64,000 nucleotides of DNA from Plazaster borealis (Eukaryota > Echinodermata > Asteroidea > Forcipulatida > Labidiasteridae). The stretch is taken from assembly GCA_021014325.1 (NCBI GenBank), contig CM037471.1, positions 16,884,818 through 16,948,817 on the forward strand. Direction: 5' to 3'. The position numbers and the translations under genes are program-made. The notes under the pieces were generated by a model. The model did not search any database. It saw only the letters and a list, made by a program, of their open reading frames with translations, and was not told the origin of the DNA. Positions within the stretch are counted from its first letter, which is position 1, and each line of letters starts with the position of its first letter. Shown one piece after another: positions 22,564-33,504 of this stretch.

Positions 22564-23136
22564 AATAATACATAATGCCAAACACATCCTGTATCATGTG
22601 TGTGGTACCAACTTGTTCTGGTAGCAGTGGACATGAGTTTCCTAAAGACAAGAAATATTGTTAAGTTTGGCGAGTTGCAATAAGACGGGTCAGAGATGAC
22701 AAAGGCTGGTCAGGGTGGCCATCTGCTAGTGTCTTTGTTTGCACTGCACACTTTTTGCAATCATACTATGAAAAATATGCACAATCTGGTAAGTTTTTTT
22801 TATTAATTTTTTTCAAATTTTGTCTTGCCCTTCCAAAATCCGTTCTTGACTTACATCCGACCCAAACTGTACTCATTTGTCATCATGTCTCCCTATCATA
22901 TATTATTTGGTTAACAACATTTGCCTATTATTTTGGGGATACAATGTAGTTTATTTTCTATTCAAATTTTACTAGTGTCGTCTTGTAGGCATTCTAGGAT
23001 GTCTGCGCGTACTCAAGCTTTGTTTCACTAACCCTCTCGCGTTTTCTCCAGAGTTACATGTAGGAACACCTATTCATCAGCTATTAGGGACATCATTTCT
23101 TGAGAGACCTCAAACTTTCCTTTCATCCAAGTAGTT
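22564..23136 (+). other. NSF intron, nothing recognised
   Basis: AT-rich sequence with small ORFs only. Confidence 0.35.
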
Positions 23137-24300
23137 AGGTGTTTGAGTGAAACTTGGAACAGTAACTCTTGGTTTTTTTTATATTTTTTTTAAAAATTTG
23201 TTTTTTACTTCTTCTGCTTCTCCGCGTCGATTGTCCAGTAACTAATACACCTTTCCCAACCTCTCATGAACATATTGTTAGATAATCATGAGGAGATGAA
23301 ACCGCTTCAGTTACAATGTACGTCATGATGACGTCATCAGGTATTAAATTACAAGCCATTTAAGTTTAAAAAGTGACCATATACATGTATGCTAATCACG
23401 ATATTTCATTAAACATTAAGGCTTTGATGTTCATATTTGAGCATCTGATAGATCAAGATAGGGGCAACATATGAAAAGTAAACGCTGAAATCGTATGACC
23501 TTAACTTCCGGTCGTACGGGAAGGTCAAAGTCTTTAAAAAAACATTTCCAAGCAAAAATCAAAACTTCTGTACATTGTATCAACTTTAATTCTGCACCAA
23601 ACTAAGACCTTGATCTGACAATCTTCATATGTCAATTACATCATCATGACGTCATCAAGCGTCACGTGACGTCACTTTAAAGGAGCACTTTTCAAAGATT
23701 AATATTTCCAGGAACAAAATGATGTCACCTTAAAGGTGCAGTACTACAAGATAAAAGAAAAAAGGCTGAAACCTCGCATGTATAGTTAAGCCGGGATGTG
23801 TTTCATCCACAAATTGAGGTCAAATCTTGATGACATGATCAAGTGCACGTCACGTTTTTTTAAAGGTACACTTTTCAAAGATTTGTGTGAATGTGTGATA
23901 AAACTGAAAGTTCGCATGTATTCAATCCGGGATGTGTTACATCCAAAATTGAGGTCCTTTTCTAATGGTGTCATCAAGTGTCACGTGACGTCACCTTAAA
24001 GTTACAGTACTATATACACACACAAAAAACGATCAAGCTGAAACCTTGCATGTATTCCAACCGGGATGTGTTACATCCACAAATTGAGGTCAAATCACGA
24101 TGACGTCATCAAACGTCACGTGACGTTATCTTAAAGGTACACTTTTCAAAGATTTATATTTCCAGGGGAAAATGTGTGATAAAGCTGAAAGTTCGCATGT
24201 ATTCAATCCGGGATGTGTGCTTGTAGTTTTGTGTGCTTTGTATAATCATGTCCTGTCATGGTCTTTTGTTATTTGTGGGACTGCATAGCTGCGGGTAATA
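23137..24300 (+). mobile_element. HINE-1 copy with internal ~180-bp subrepeats
   Basis: It starts at AGGTGTTTGAGTGAAACTTGG after TT, then CTTCTTCTGCTTCTCCGCG, CGATTGTCC and GTCATGATGACGTCATCAGG. From about 23620 to 24230 a unit repeats about three times: CGGGATGTGTTACATCC, AATTGAGGTCAAAT, GATGACGTCATCAA.CGTCACGTGACGT, CTTAAAGGTACACTTTTCAAAGAT and CTGAAAGTTCGCATGTATTC. Similar units lie at 46250-46560, 52440-52700 and 57360-58010. No CTAG 3' end was found before the next copy. Confidence 0.7.
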
Positions 24301-24306
24301 GTAGTT

Positions 24307-24705
24307 AGGTGTTCGGGCATACACTAGTTCTTCTTCTTCTTTTCCCCCACGATTGTTCGCTAACAAAGACACACTTCTCAAGCTCACACAAACTCTAAAC
24401 TTCACATATAATTAGATCTTTACTAGTAGAAGACACCACTGTAGTGACGTCATGATGACATCATCATGTGTCGAGTTACATTAAATAAATGTTTAATATT
24501 TGAAAAAATCATAACTCATGAACCACACAATGAATTTTTACAATCTATATCATCGGACAGATCTTTAAAATATTAACAAATGCCTCGCAGAGTGTGACCT
24601 TCTTTGACCTTGACTTCCGGTTCAAACCGGAAGTTGAAAATTTCAAAAATTCATGCCTCAAGAACCACGGCACCCATAATTTAATGAAAGGTTTCACATC
24701 AGGGC
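24307..24705 (+). mobile_element. HINE-1 5' part
   Basis: AGGTGTTCGGGCATACACTAG follows GTAGTT. TTCTTCTTCTTTTCCCCCACGATTGT, TAGTGACGTCATGATGACATCATC and the dyad CTTCCGGTTCAAACCGGAAG near 24614 follow. At about 24706 it is interrupted by a MITE. Confidence 0.7.
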
Positions 24706-24910
24706 CCAATTTCATAGAGCTGCTTAACGGTAAGCAAATTTTCATGCTAACTGTAGCAGAAAAATTTGCTTGTTCATAAGCGTATTTCACAGGTTAGCAA
24801 GAAAATTAGGCGGCCATCTTGTGCGTTCACCATGGATTTGCATTGTTACGTCATTCATTTTCATACAGTAAGCACCGAAAGGTTAGCATGCCTTTTCGTG
24901 TGCTTACGGC
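24706..24910. mobile_element. GGGCCCAATTTCATAGAGC MITE, copy 2
   Basis: It begins GGGCCCAATTTCATAGAGCTG and shares GCGTATTTCACAGGTTAGCA and the CCATGGATTTGCATTGTTACG core with 1466-1700. The 38036-38277 element ends in the complementary CATGAAATTGGGCC, supporting TIRs. The right end of this copy is unclear because another element end adjoins it. Confidence 0.55.
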
Positions 24911-25020
24911 AGAGATGCCAACATACACGATTTGGGCGTAGCAAATACGATTTTGAGCTGTGAATACGCCGCTACGATAATCTTTAGTCAATTAAATACA
25001 ATAAACAAGCCGCCCAGTGT
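24909..25020. mobile_element. Possible hAT-type end (CAGAGATGCCAAC)
   Basis: CAGAGATGCCAACATACACG resembles the CAGxGxTGCCAxC ends of hAT elements such as the MITE at 32723. No partner end was found, so it is a solo end or chance. Confidence 0.3.
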
Positions 25021-25660
25021 AAATTTACAAACAACGTATCATGATAAAAACTAACATGCTGTTAGTGAATACAGCTGATTTTAAAGGACAGACAGCTGAG
25101 TTTTGTTACCTGTCCTGAAACAGGTAGACACGTGAATGAATGAGAACCTGACGCCCAAATTATTGCAGCTAGCTGGGCTGGGACAAATCATTCTTTGAGT
25201 CATCTGTGTAATGTCTAAATGTGTGCTGCAAAACATTATTTTGCTTAGCTAAGCCTTCCCCATTGTGGAAATTGCTTTGAAATCTTGTTCACTATTTTAT
25301 TTAAACTTCCGTTAAAACCTACAAACTACCCCTTTTTTAGTGATCTCATCATAACTTTCAATTCCAATGTAATGTACCACTAAATTTCTTCTCTTACAAT
25401 GCTGCAAAGCACAACTGTTGTTTAACAAGAAAGGAAGAAAGGAATTTTAATTCAAGAAAATATTCTCACTATGCGCTCATAAACTGTTTTGAAAGTTATA
25501 TCTTCCACAAGCCTTGCCTTTTGGTTTTTGCCTTCACGCTAGCATTTTTCTTTGAGGTGTTACACTAGTGTAAATAAATGTTTTATTGAATTGAATTGAA
25601 TTTAACTGAAAGTTCGTTATTTTTTATTAATATTTAATATCTGTGACATTTTTTTTTCAG
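25021..25660 (+). other. NSF intron, nothing recognised
   Basis: Ordinary AT-rich intron leading to the exon c acceptor. Confidence 0.4.
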
Positions 25661-25700
25661 AGGAAATGGGCAGTACTTTCTATCAACCAAGATATTGAAG
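25661..25700 (+). CDS. NSF: NSF coding micro-exon c
   Basis: A 40-nt exon lies between acceptor TTTTTTTTCAG (25660) and donor GTAATT (25701). It encodes RKWAVLSINQDIE plus one base. Vertebrate NSF has RKWAGLSIGQEIEV here, so identity is clear despite the small size. Phase 1 at the end fits the next exon, which begins TG and completes a valine codon. Confidence 0.92.
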
Positions 25701-27254
25701 GTAATTTTATTATTGAGTTTCCCCTTGAATAAGTGGTGTGTGAAAAAAAAACCTACAAATAATGACCCTCTCCATAAAAAACACACCTCAACAAATACAA
25801 AACCCATTTCTTATCTTACCCATCATACCCACATTTATAACTATTTTGTATAATTATTTATATACTTTGCATTTAGCCTTATTTTTAGATATAAAAACCC
25901 CCCACTTATTTTTAAATTGTTTGTTTTTAATTATATCTGTACATATTTTTTTTTTTTTGTGGGGGGATTTTACAAAGGTTTTGTTTTCCTGTTTGAGAGT
26001 CAACTACAGTAGGTACATGAAGTACTAGTCCACAGCTAGCCTTGCTCAAGGCAGTCGCAGTTCACTCCGAAAAAGATGCCGCAAACCCACCCGTATACAT
26101 GTACTGTACACTAGCACTGTGCGTAATGTGTGTATCACATCGCACAACGCCCGTACTACTACTGTGCGCAGGTCATCCACACTCATATTACTTTTCGCAT
26201 GCGAAGGCCGTCACGCCGACAGCCTTGTTGAATCTGTAACTTTCGGGTTTAATGTGTTTCTTGATATTTTCACCTAACATTGGACGAAAATGGGGGGTCC
26301 TCGGATATGCTGGTATGCAGATCATGAATATTTAACAACACAGGATACAAACAACGCAGGATTGGGAATCAAATTACTGATTCATTTTCTACGTCCAATC
26401 ACAAGCTTCCCTCATTACCTTTGTATCATGCTTGCACGAGTCCATTTTAGCTGAGGGTGGTGATACATGTATCTTCAAATTTTGTAAACACTTCTTTACA
26501 CTTGACAACATTCAAAAATTATTTTCTTTTGCGTTGCTAACTGCTTTAGTAATTAAAAAAAATTAATACAAATAATATATGCCTCCCTATTTGGCGTAAA
26601 CGACATTTATTAAATACCTGTTTAAGATGTGTACGTTACTTCAGAATCAACATTTCCTATGGCAAATGCTCCCGTCCATCGTTGAAAAACTATGCGATCT
26701 TACAATTTTCTCAAAAAAACCTTCTAAACTAAAGTGAAATATCTGGAGGATATGGAGGAATTTTGTATAAACTTTCAGGAACGAAAGATTTATCCTTAAA
26801 CAATACATGTACGTTCCGTTAAAAAAAATCAGAGCATGAAAGATACTAATTTCCAATTTTGTTGATATTTGTACTCCTTTTAGGGGGGTATTTGGTAATG
26901 AATATCCCACTATGACCCATTCACACACATTAACCGCTGCAATAAACAATGTCCCAGTATGAACTATTTAGTAAACATGACTTTCACCACTGACCAATGG
27001 GGTCTTGTCTTCCGCGTTCATTATAGTAACGACCCTGGTGAGCTCAAAACAGAACCATCAAGGTGTTGATTCAGAGAGTCCACGTAAACATCTCACACCA
27101 CGCAAGCACTGCATATACATACACATGCATGTGCACACATAGACTGCACATACATGTACCTTGGGTGGGTAGCACAATAGGGCAAATGGAAAACGAAGTA
27201 AAAAAAAACCCAAATAAATAAATGAAAATAAAACCCCAACACCTTTGTCAAGGC
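25701..27254 (+). other. NSF intron, nothing firmly recognised
   Basis: CTAGTCCACAG at about 26028 and CTTGCTCAAGGC nearby echo the DIRS end at 27255, but no longer match was seen. Scattered ACATGTAC tracts are present. ORFs at 25762-26239 and 26647-26949 are unrecognised. Confidence 0.35.
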
Positions 27255-27629
27255 TAGTCCACAGCGAGCCCTCTCTTACCTGCTAATTCTTACAAATTGC
27301 ATTAATCCCTAGGCCGAAGGTCTCAATCGCTAGGTTTTTCACGTATATGTACCACAGCGCCCTCACGAGCCAATACCCCTTTACCCATGATGACAAGGGG
27401 CATAACGTCCTCTTTATTTAGAGGACTGAGGTTGGGCGTGTTTTTCTCCCTCTCAATTTAGAAGTTTTCTTTAAAAATTACAGCTATTATTCTTTTGGTT
27501 TTAACTAAGAATTTGCTGTGTTGTTCAGTCTACCTTGGGTAGATTTTCTAAAGCTTAGGCTCTAAGTGAGTCGCCATCGAAAACATGTTCTACTTATTTT
27601 CCATCCAGCATGTCGGACTCCGATAGTGT

Positions 27630-28250
27630 AGAAAGATAAAACCCCACGCCCTCCAAGACTTGCATGATTTATGCCCTAAAGGTAGGGTTTGTTCTCAAGC
27701 GGCTCCATGTGACATTTGTTCTGGATGGATGCCCGATCAGTGGGAGCTCAGCGTGGGTTCGTAGTCGTTCCCCCAGTGGTGACTCAGCACGGAGCGACTT
27801 GGCGGGTTCTTCCCGCCGTAAGAAAGCCTCTATACCAGGCCCTGCTGGCATGGCTAACTCCTAAGCAGCACCACTCATGGTACACACGAAGCCACCCCTT
27901 CTACTATAAGGGCTAAGGCTAAGTGGGTAAGTAAACCAAAAGGTAAAAAACTGGTGTCAATGTCTAGGAACATGCCTACTCGGCCTCTGCTCCCCAGTCC
28001 GACAGCCAGCAGTCCGGGGCTGTGGTTACCGTTGAACCGGTTACCGCTGAACCGGTTACCGGTCCTGCGCAAAACCATTGTGGTCTATCCACCAGTGTGG
28101 CCCAGGTGAATAAACCGAGAGCCGGTAAGCCAAATAGAACCGGTATTGCACACCCGGTCAATCCAGGCGGTTCGCAAGCAACGATGACTGGGCCCATGGA
28201 AATCAATATTTCTGGAGGGGAATCCCCGGTTTATGACACAAGCCCTTAAC
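27630..28250 (+). pseudogene. DIRS Gag-like region, broken
   Basis: One frame reads KPHALQDLHDLCPKGRVCSQ, then CDICSGWMPDQWELSVGS and a stop. The spaced cysteines and tryptophans resemble the N-terminal region of DIRS Gag. After a shift, 28022-28249 gives a Pro/Thr-rich stretch with EPVT repeats. The assignment rests on position in the element as much as on sequence. Confidence 0.5.
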
Positions 28251-28359
28251 CATCTCCAGAATGTCGGAGCTGGCGGAATACATTTGGCAGATGTCACACA
28301 TCGGTGAAATCCCCTTTTCACGAACGCGTACGGGGTAAACTTGAGGAGTCACTTGTGAA

Positions 28360-28900
28360 GATTGAAACTGCCCCTGCAAGGTTGTCCCTGCAGAGTGGAC
28401 TCTCCATCGGGTGTTCGTCCGAAACATTTTCCAAAGGGTCGACTAACCCAAAAAGGATTGACCTGTTTGCTTCGTCAATGAATCACCAGCTCCCAGTATA
28501 CTGCAGCCGCACATCAGATCCTCAGGCATGGCTATCGGATGCCCTGTTGAAAGATTGGGGGAACATGTTCGCATATGCCTTTCCCCCATTCTCTCTCCTT
28601 CCAAGTGTGATATCAAAATTGGAGGCAGAACGATGCAGGGTCATTCTGATAGCCCCATTCTAGCCACGTCAACCTTGGTTTCAGCGGTTGATTCATATCT
28701 GCCGTTTCTGTTACCACAACAAGCTTATCCCCTGGCGCAGCCCCAGTTGGGTTTCCTCCTCTCAACACCAGAGAACCTCCACCTGACTTGCAGGCTGTTG
28801 TCAAGCATTCCCTCAGATTAATAGGACTTTTGAAAGAGGCTGCAGAACTGGCAGCCGGAGCCCGTAGAAAGTCCACATGCCTACGACAACCGATTAAAAC
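28360..28900 (+). pseudogene. DIRS pol, RNase H C-terminal segment
   Basis: In successive frames it reads PAEWTLHRVFV, RIDLFASSMNHQLPVYCSR, DPQAWLSDALLKDWGNMFAY, AFPPFSLLPSVISKLEAERC, VILIAPF and then PRQPWFQRLI. These are in the order found at the end of DIRS and related pol proteins (DLFA..N, YCSR..DP.A..DAL..DW, FPP, ILIAP.WP.Q.W). At least two frame breaks and a TAG are present. The upstream RT with YxDD is absent, so this is a deletion product. Confidence 0.75.
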
Positions 28901-28902
28901 AT

Positions 28903-29726
28903 CAGGCCTCAAATTACACGGCGGCCACGATGGCCAGTGCTGTCGATGCCCTTCGATCTGGCCGTGGTGCCCCTAAAAAAATTACCTTCTTTACGGACAT
29001 AATTGCCGAGCCCTCTATCCCCGTTGGCCTTTTTTACCAAAACGTAGCCGACAGTAAAACCCCCCCCCCCCAAAAAAAACTGACAATCCTTTTCATTATT
29101 TAATATTAGCCCCAGACACTATCCAGCCCTTTCCTGGTAGAATGATTGACACTTCTGTTTAGATCCAATTATGTCTTATCTTAATCCTCTGTGACAGTTT
29201 GTTATACATTTGTTTTAGTTTGTAATACTCTTGCTTTACTCACAAGAGAAGCTGCAAGTGCAGTGTCTTTGTGGTTTTATGACCTGGTTTTGTGACCCCT
29301 AGGAGTGGGTATAGTGTTCTATTAAACCTGGAAAGTGTGTTGACATCTGCTGGCTTATATAGTTTTACGGTTTGTTTATGAATAAGATATGATTTATCAA
29401 TATCTTTTGTTTTATCGGGTTTACTACCAATAGAGTAACCTTTGGCCAATTTTTTAAGTTTTACATTTTTACATTTTTTAATTTTTTAATTTGTTGTTTA
29501 AAGGGTAACAAAACCTTTTCAATAAAGATGGTATTTTGTTTAAAAAAAAGTCATGCATTGTGGTTTTATTTTGTTTTACAACTCATAATTTAATGGCCTT
29601 TGTGCCTTTTCTATTTTTACATTTTTGGCCTTGTTGCTCTATCTACTGGCCTTGGTGCCCTCCAAAATTTGGCTTGCTCCAAGGCCAAAGTGGCCTTGCC
29701 CTAAAGAAATTGTAATTTGAGGCCTG
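28903..29726. mobile_element. CAGGCCTCAAATTAC-TIR MITE inside the DIRS
   Basis: CAGGCCTCAAATTAC at 28903 is mirrored by GTAATTTGAGGCCTG ending at 29726. GGCC-rich text (GGCGGCCACGATGGCC; CCAAGGCCAAAGTGGCC) lies near both ends. Left flank AAAACAT and right flank CAACATTA share AACAT at a 1-bp offset, so a target duplication is only suggested. The 69-residue minus ORF at 29240-29449 is unrecognised. CAG ends suggest hAT. Confidence 0.75.
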
Positions 29727-29779
29727 CAACATTATTATAGGTGGTGCAGATAACAATCTACTGATCCACACACAGCACC

Positions 29780-30092
29780 TCTAAACCAAGTGGGAGATTT
29801 CCTTGTACACTTAATTACAACAAACTTATCGGTGGCTACAATTAAAGGCTATCGCTCAGCAATTGCAGCCATACATGAGGGATTCTCTGATGGGTCATCC
29901 GCAGGGTTTTACAGACTTCCCTCCTTTGAGCCCCTTGCTGGCGCTTCTCTGATTGACCTGACGACAAAGACAGCTTTCCTCCTTGCAGCTGCAACAGATA
30001 GGAGGAGGAGTGAATTACATGCCCTCACTGCAAGCGAGGGACACATTCGATTGGAACCCCATGCGGTCAGACTTGTTCCCCATACAGGATTT
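29780..30092 (+). pseudogene. DIRS tyrosine recombinase, N-terminal part
   Basis: The frame reads QVGDFLVHLITTNLSVATIK, GYRSAIAAIHEGF and later LIDLTTKTAFLLAAATDRRR, SELHALT. This is the SAM-like core-binding region and the first catalytic-domain helix with the R-RSELHAL motif of DIRS recombinases. It is cut at HTGF by a LINE insertion and resumes as LAKNQT at 30606. Confidence 0.8.
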
Positions 30093-30600
30093 AAACAAAT
30101 CCCTAATCACTAAACTTCAGAATGTCCAACGCGCCTCTGCTCGCATCATTGTCAAGCGTAAGAAGTATGACTCTATCACATCGGAACTCATTGCTCCTCA
30201 CTGGCTCCCTATACAACAGCGTATCAAATTCAAAGGTCTCCTTCTTGTGTACAAAGCTCACCATAAACAGTCGCCATCCTACATATCTGACTTACTACAG
30301 CTGCAAGCACCACGCAGACAGCTTAGATCATATACATCCTCTCCTCACTTTATCGTGCCCAAATCCCACGCTGTGTCATTTGCAGATCGCTCACTCTCCT
30401 GCTATGGACCAAAAGAATGGAACACTCTTCCAAATCACATCAAGGATGCTCAGACTATTCATATTTTCAAGAAACTGCTCAAATGTTAGCTTTTTCATGA
30501 AGTGTATTGTAATTAATTTCATGTAACTGTCTTGAGCGCCTTTGAACAATTTTTGTTGATTTTGGCGCTATATAAATGTTTTCTGATTGATTGATTGATT
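30093..30600 (+). mobile_element. L2/CR1-type LINE 3' end inserted in the recombinase
   Basis: The frame reads LITKLQNVQRASARIIV, then APHWLPIQQRIKFKGLLLVY, SPSYISDLL, RQLRSYTSSPHFIVPKS and YGPKEWNTLPNHIKDAQTIH, ending FKKLLKC. This is the conserved C-terminal end of L2/CR1/Jockey-like RT proteins. The 3' end is a (TTGA)n run at about 30584-30603. GATTT flanks both sides (30088-30092, 30601-30605), a probable target duplication. Strong 5' truncation is typical. Confidence 0.85.
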
Positions 30601-31045
30601 GATTTTTGGCTAAGAACCAGACGTCCTCTTTCTCTCACCCGGATATCTTCGTATCAGAGATCAAATCTGTTTCTTCAGTCCCTAAAGACAAGCTCTGGTG
30701 CCCAGTTAGAGCCCTCAAATGGCACTTGGCTCGAACAAAATTCCTAAGGGCGTCCTGGCCGGAACTTTTTATCACTACATCATCTCCCCATCGTCTGGCA
30801 AGTCGTGATGCCATATATCTAGATGAATAGTGCGAGCCATTAAAGCTTCAATCCCGGAGTGGGCATCTTTGCCTGCTGGGTCTATACGGGCACACGATGT
30901 CCAGGCATTGTCTACATCTTGGGCACTCCTTAAACGTGTGCCTCTGCATGAGATTTTACAGGCAGCGGCATGGAAGACTGCCTCGTCATTCGCCTCTGCT
31001 ACCTGAAGGATGTTTTGCAGGTAGGGGAAGCACGGGTAGAGCAGC
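30601..31045 (+). pseudogene. DIRS tyrosine recombinase, C-terminal part
   Basis: It resumes LAKNQTSSFSHPDIF, then WCPVRALKWHLARTKFLR. In the next frame it gives SIRAHDVQALSTSWALLK, VPLHEILQAAAWKTASSFAS and, after a one-base shift, YLKDVLQVGEARVE. The catalytic H-x-x-R box is HDVQ (Arg lost, explainable by one CG-to-CA change). The nucleophile Tyr codon survives only in the shifted frame at about 31000. The enzyme cannot be active as read. Confidence 0.8.
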
Positions 31046-31149
31046 CCTTGCATCTGGTATACATTCAATTAGAAGTGGATGCCAAGGTGGAAAGACGGGT
31101 CCTTCTGCTTCTAGACGCCTGAAGGGTGTGGCGGTTCCTGCAAAGTAAT

Positions 31150-31545
31150 TTTCACTTATAATAATAGTAATATGATAAAGAGAGATTTATAAAGCGCAAA
31201 CAGTTGCAGATCAGTTCCGCCTCAAGACGCTACATACAAGCAAAAATGGATTAAACAAAATAAAATTAATTAATTAACGATTTTACAAAAAAATTATGTG
31301 TGGACCAGCAAAAATACACAGCAAGCTAAAAAAGATGAACTGGTTAAAAATAGTTGTAGAAAATGAATAACTATACAAACCTTTCAAGAAGTTGCAATGT
31401 TACAAAATTACTGTTTGAAAAGATGAGTCTTAAGGCGAGACTTGAATAACACGATGGTCAACGACTCCCTGATGATCGGTGGCAGGCTGTTCCAAAGTGA
31501 AGAAGCTACAACGCTGAATGCTCTATGTACCCATTATTTAAATTT
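31150..31545 (-). mobile_element. LINE 3' end (CR1/L2-like), minus strand
   Basis: The minus strand from about 31530 to 31415 translates as AFSVVASSLWNSLPPIIRES, LTIVLFKSRLKTHLFKQ. This is the standard C-terminus (LWNSLPPxIRES...FKSRLKTHLF) of non-LTR RT proteins. The 3' UTR runs left to an AATAATAGTAAT tail near 31160. It is inserted near the right end of the DIRS element. Confidence 0.75.
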
Positions 31546-31692
31546 AGATATTAAGTCCTTGAGGGGTCGATGCCTACTGCCGCTACTTGCTCCTCACTAG
31601 CTTGAAATGTCACAGCCATGCCCACCTCCTCTTCAGTGCTACTCTATGCAATCGTAAGAATTAGCAGGTAAGAGAGGGCCCGCTGTGGACTA

Positions 31693-31995
31693 CAACAAAT
31701 CTTAGGTGAGTTGGTAGTCCAGAAGGGGCCAATATTAATCTCCTAATTCTCCCTGACCCTCCTGCCCCTCTCATAGGCTCAACCTTCATGTGGAGTATTT
31801 TTCGCTTCAGCAAAGAGGACGCTAAGTATCAGTCCCTCGTGGACTACCAAATCACTTAAGTTTTGTTGTATTCCTGTCCGAAATACTGAGTGAGTAAAAG
31901 TTTCCCTGTAATTACTGCTTGCTTGGTAATGGTAGATTTACTAGAGCTGGTCTAATTCAAGTGGCTGGCTCTGCTTTGTTCTCCATTGTACTAGT
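31693..31995 (+). other. DIRS right flank or ICR remnants
   Basis: GGTAGTCCAGAAGGGGCC at 31713 and CGTGGACTACC at 31839 echo the terminal repeat in both orientations and may be the rest of the internal complementary region. Confidence 0.4.
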
Positions 31996-32638
31996 CAGGC
32001 ATGAGAATCTTCCGGTTTAAACTGGAATTCATTTTTTTTCCCTTTCAAATTTGTGGTCTTCAAGTTCAGTGTGAATTTTAGTGTGAGTTTTAGGAGGGTT
32101 AACATTTGGATTTCACTAATCCCTCTTCTCTAATCAGAAATTGTAAGTTTACCTTTGTGATCTTATATCGCTGATCGAACACCTTTCGTGAAAAAAACAG
32201 CTTGTTAACAATTGCCGCCCGACTACGTAAATTAGGGAGCAAGATCAATTGATATGTGTAGACTTCTTTCATTCCTCGCTTCAATCACGGCGCGGTTTAT
32301 TAATTGTTTGACCGTAATGTTACTGCTGCAGCAATGGAACATGTGTGGAGACTTTGAAAAGTTCACTGAATGCGCCCATAAATTTTTAGCGTTAGATTTT
32401 TCCGATGTGGTCATTATCGCCCATTGTTTGACGGTAATATGTTTACTGCTTGCAAAGGAACATGTGTGAAGACTTTGAAAAGTCTACTGACAACAGTTCA
32501 CCGAGTGCCTGGGTCGTCTTGCCCAAATTCCGGACATTGCCCAAAATCCAGACCTGCATTTTTAGTGTTGGATTTTTCCGATTTTTGTTGTACAAAATGG
32601 ATTTCCGGTTTTATCATCATTGCCAATTCTCATGCCTG
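31996..32638. mobile_element. CAGGCATGAGAAT-TIR MITE with ACTAGT duplication
   Basis: CAGGCATGAGAAT at 31996 and ATTCTCATGCCTG ending at 32638 are inverted. ACTAGT flanks both (31990-31995, 32639-32644). The interior matches the longer relative at 53878-54974 (TTTCAAATTTGTGGTCTTC, TGTGTAGACTTCTTTCATTC, CCAAATTCCGGAC). The TIR and the CCCAAAATCC-GAC phrases also link it to 20720-21349. Confidence 0.85.
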
Positions 32639-32722
32639 ACTAGTGCTATTATTAGCTGTTGTCATGGTTGTGACTACAATAATCTTGTACATTTACAGCA
32701 AAGCTTATCTACTGGACTTGAC

Positions 32723-33353
32723 CAGGGATGCCAGTTTTCCGGCTATTGCCGGAATTCCGGCTTCTTCAAATTTTCCCCAAATTTTTCCGGCGCTCCGTGT
32801 TCCATCAGGCCGGAGAAAATATATTTTATTGAAAACAGATTTCCGGTGCTCGTTTGGAGCGACTCGTGTTTAATGATAATATGTTTTGAAAGCGCCCTCA
32901 AGCGTTCGTACATGTATAAATGCCGGAAGTATTGAGCGAAGACTAGACTTTTCTGTCGAATGTGTGCGTGGCGCCGTATGGTATGTATCGATGTATTTTG
33001 TGTGTACATCCATACACGATCTTTGGACCGTACATGAAATCGCTGTGAGAATTTTGTTTCGCGGACGATTGGCGTTACCATTGAGACATACCGACTGAGT
33101 TTTTGGCGTTACATTGAGTCATTATGGATGTTGAAAGAGAAGCTAATTTGATACAAAATGATCGAGGGGTTATAGGTTTAATTGGCGGTGGCTGGAGTCG
33201 TAAATTTTCTTTTTCTTTATGTTTTATAAAAAAAAATCGCTGTTATGTTTGTTATTGTTTTTTGGTCTGGGCGGGGGGGGGGGGTCGGTGACCCCCTTTC
33301 CTTCGCAGAGAATTTTCTTCAGGCTCTGAAGGAAAGAGTCACTGGCATCCCTG
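32723..33353. mobile_element. CAGGGATGCCAGT-TIR MITE (hAT-like)
   Basis: CAGGGATGCCAGT at 32723 and ACTGGCATCCCTG ending at 33353 form exact 13-bp TIRs. Flanks CTTGAC and CTCGAC are a 6-bp duplication with one mismatch. The left arm is rich in TTCCGG/CCGGAA. Overlapping ORFs inside are not known proteins. A poly-G run lies near 33273. Confidence 0.8.
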
Positions 33354-33504
33354 CTCGACTCCTTCAGTTCAGTGAAAACTAGTGTACTGGTACATGTTAT
33401 ACACACAGCAGACTAAAAAAGCATAATAGTTACAACCAGAAAAAATCGTGGTCATTCAAAAATCTTTGAAGAGCGAAATGAACGATACATCGGTAAACCA
33501 TCTT

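Larger units (their letters stand above)
27255..31692 (+). mobile_element. DIRS retrotransposon, interrupted and decayed
   Basis: TAGTCCACAGCGAGCCCTCT at 27255, continuing through TTACCTGCTAATTCTTAC and TTGCAT, is repeated inverted at 31646-31692. Inverted terminal or internal complementary repeats are typical of DIRS elements, which move by reverse transcription and tyrosine recombination. Contents on the plus strand are a Gag-like zinc-motif region, a short RNase H C-terminal segment and a tyrosine recombinase. The RT core is missing between about 28250 and 28390. A hAT-like MITE, an L2/CR1 tail and another LINE tail have inserted. Further inverted phrases TTGGTAGTCCAG and GTGGACTACCAA follow to about 31860. 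Confidence 0.8.

Noticed and set aside
24245..24306. CTAG-type 3' end for the HINE-1 copy starting at 23137
   Set aside because: No terminal hairpin or CTAG was found; the copy simply stops near the next start at 24307.
29983..30489. 168-residue ORF as one gene
   Set aside because: It fuses an out-of-frame DIRS segment to the in-frame C-terminus of an inserted L2/CR1 LINE; the junction at 30093 is an insertion boundary.
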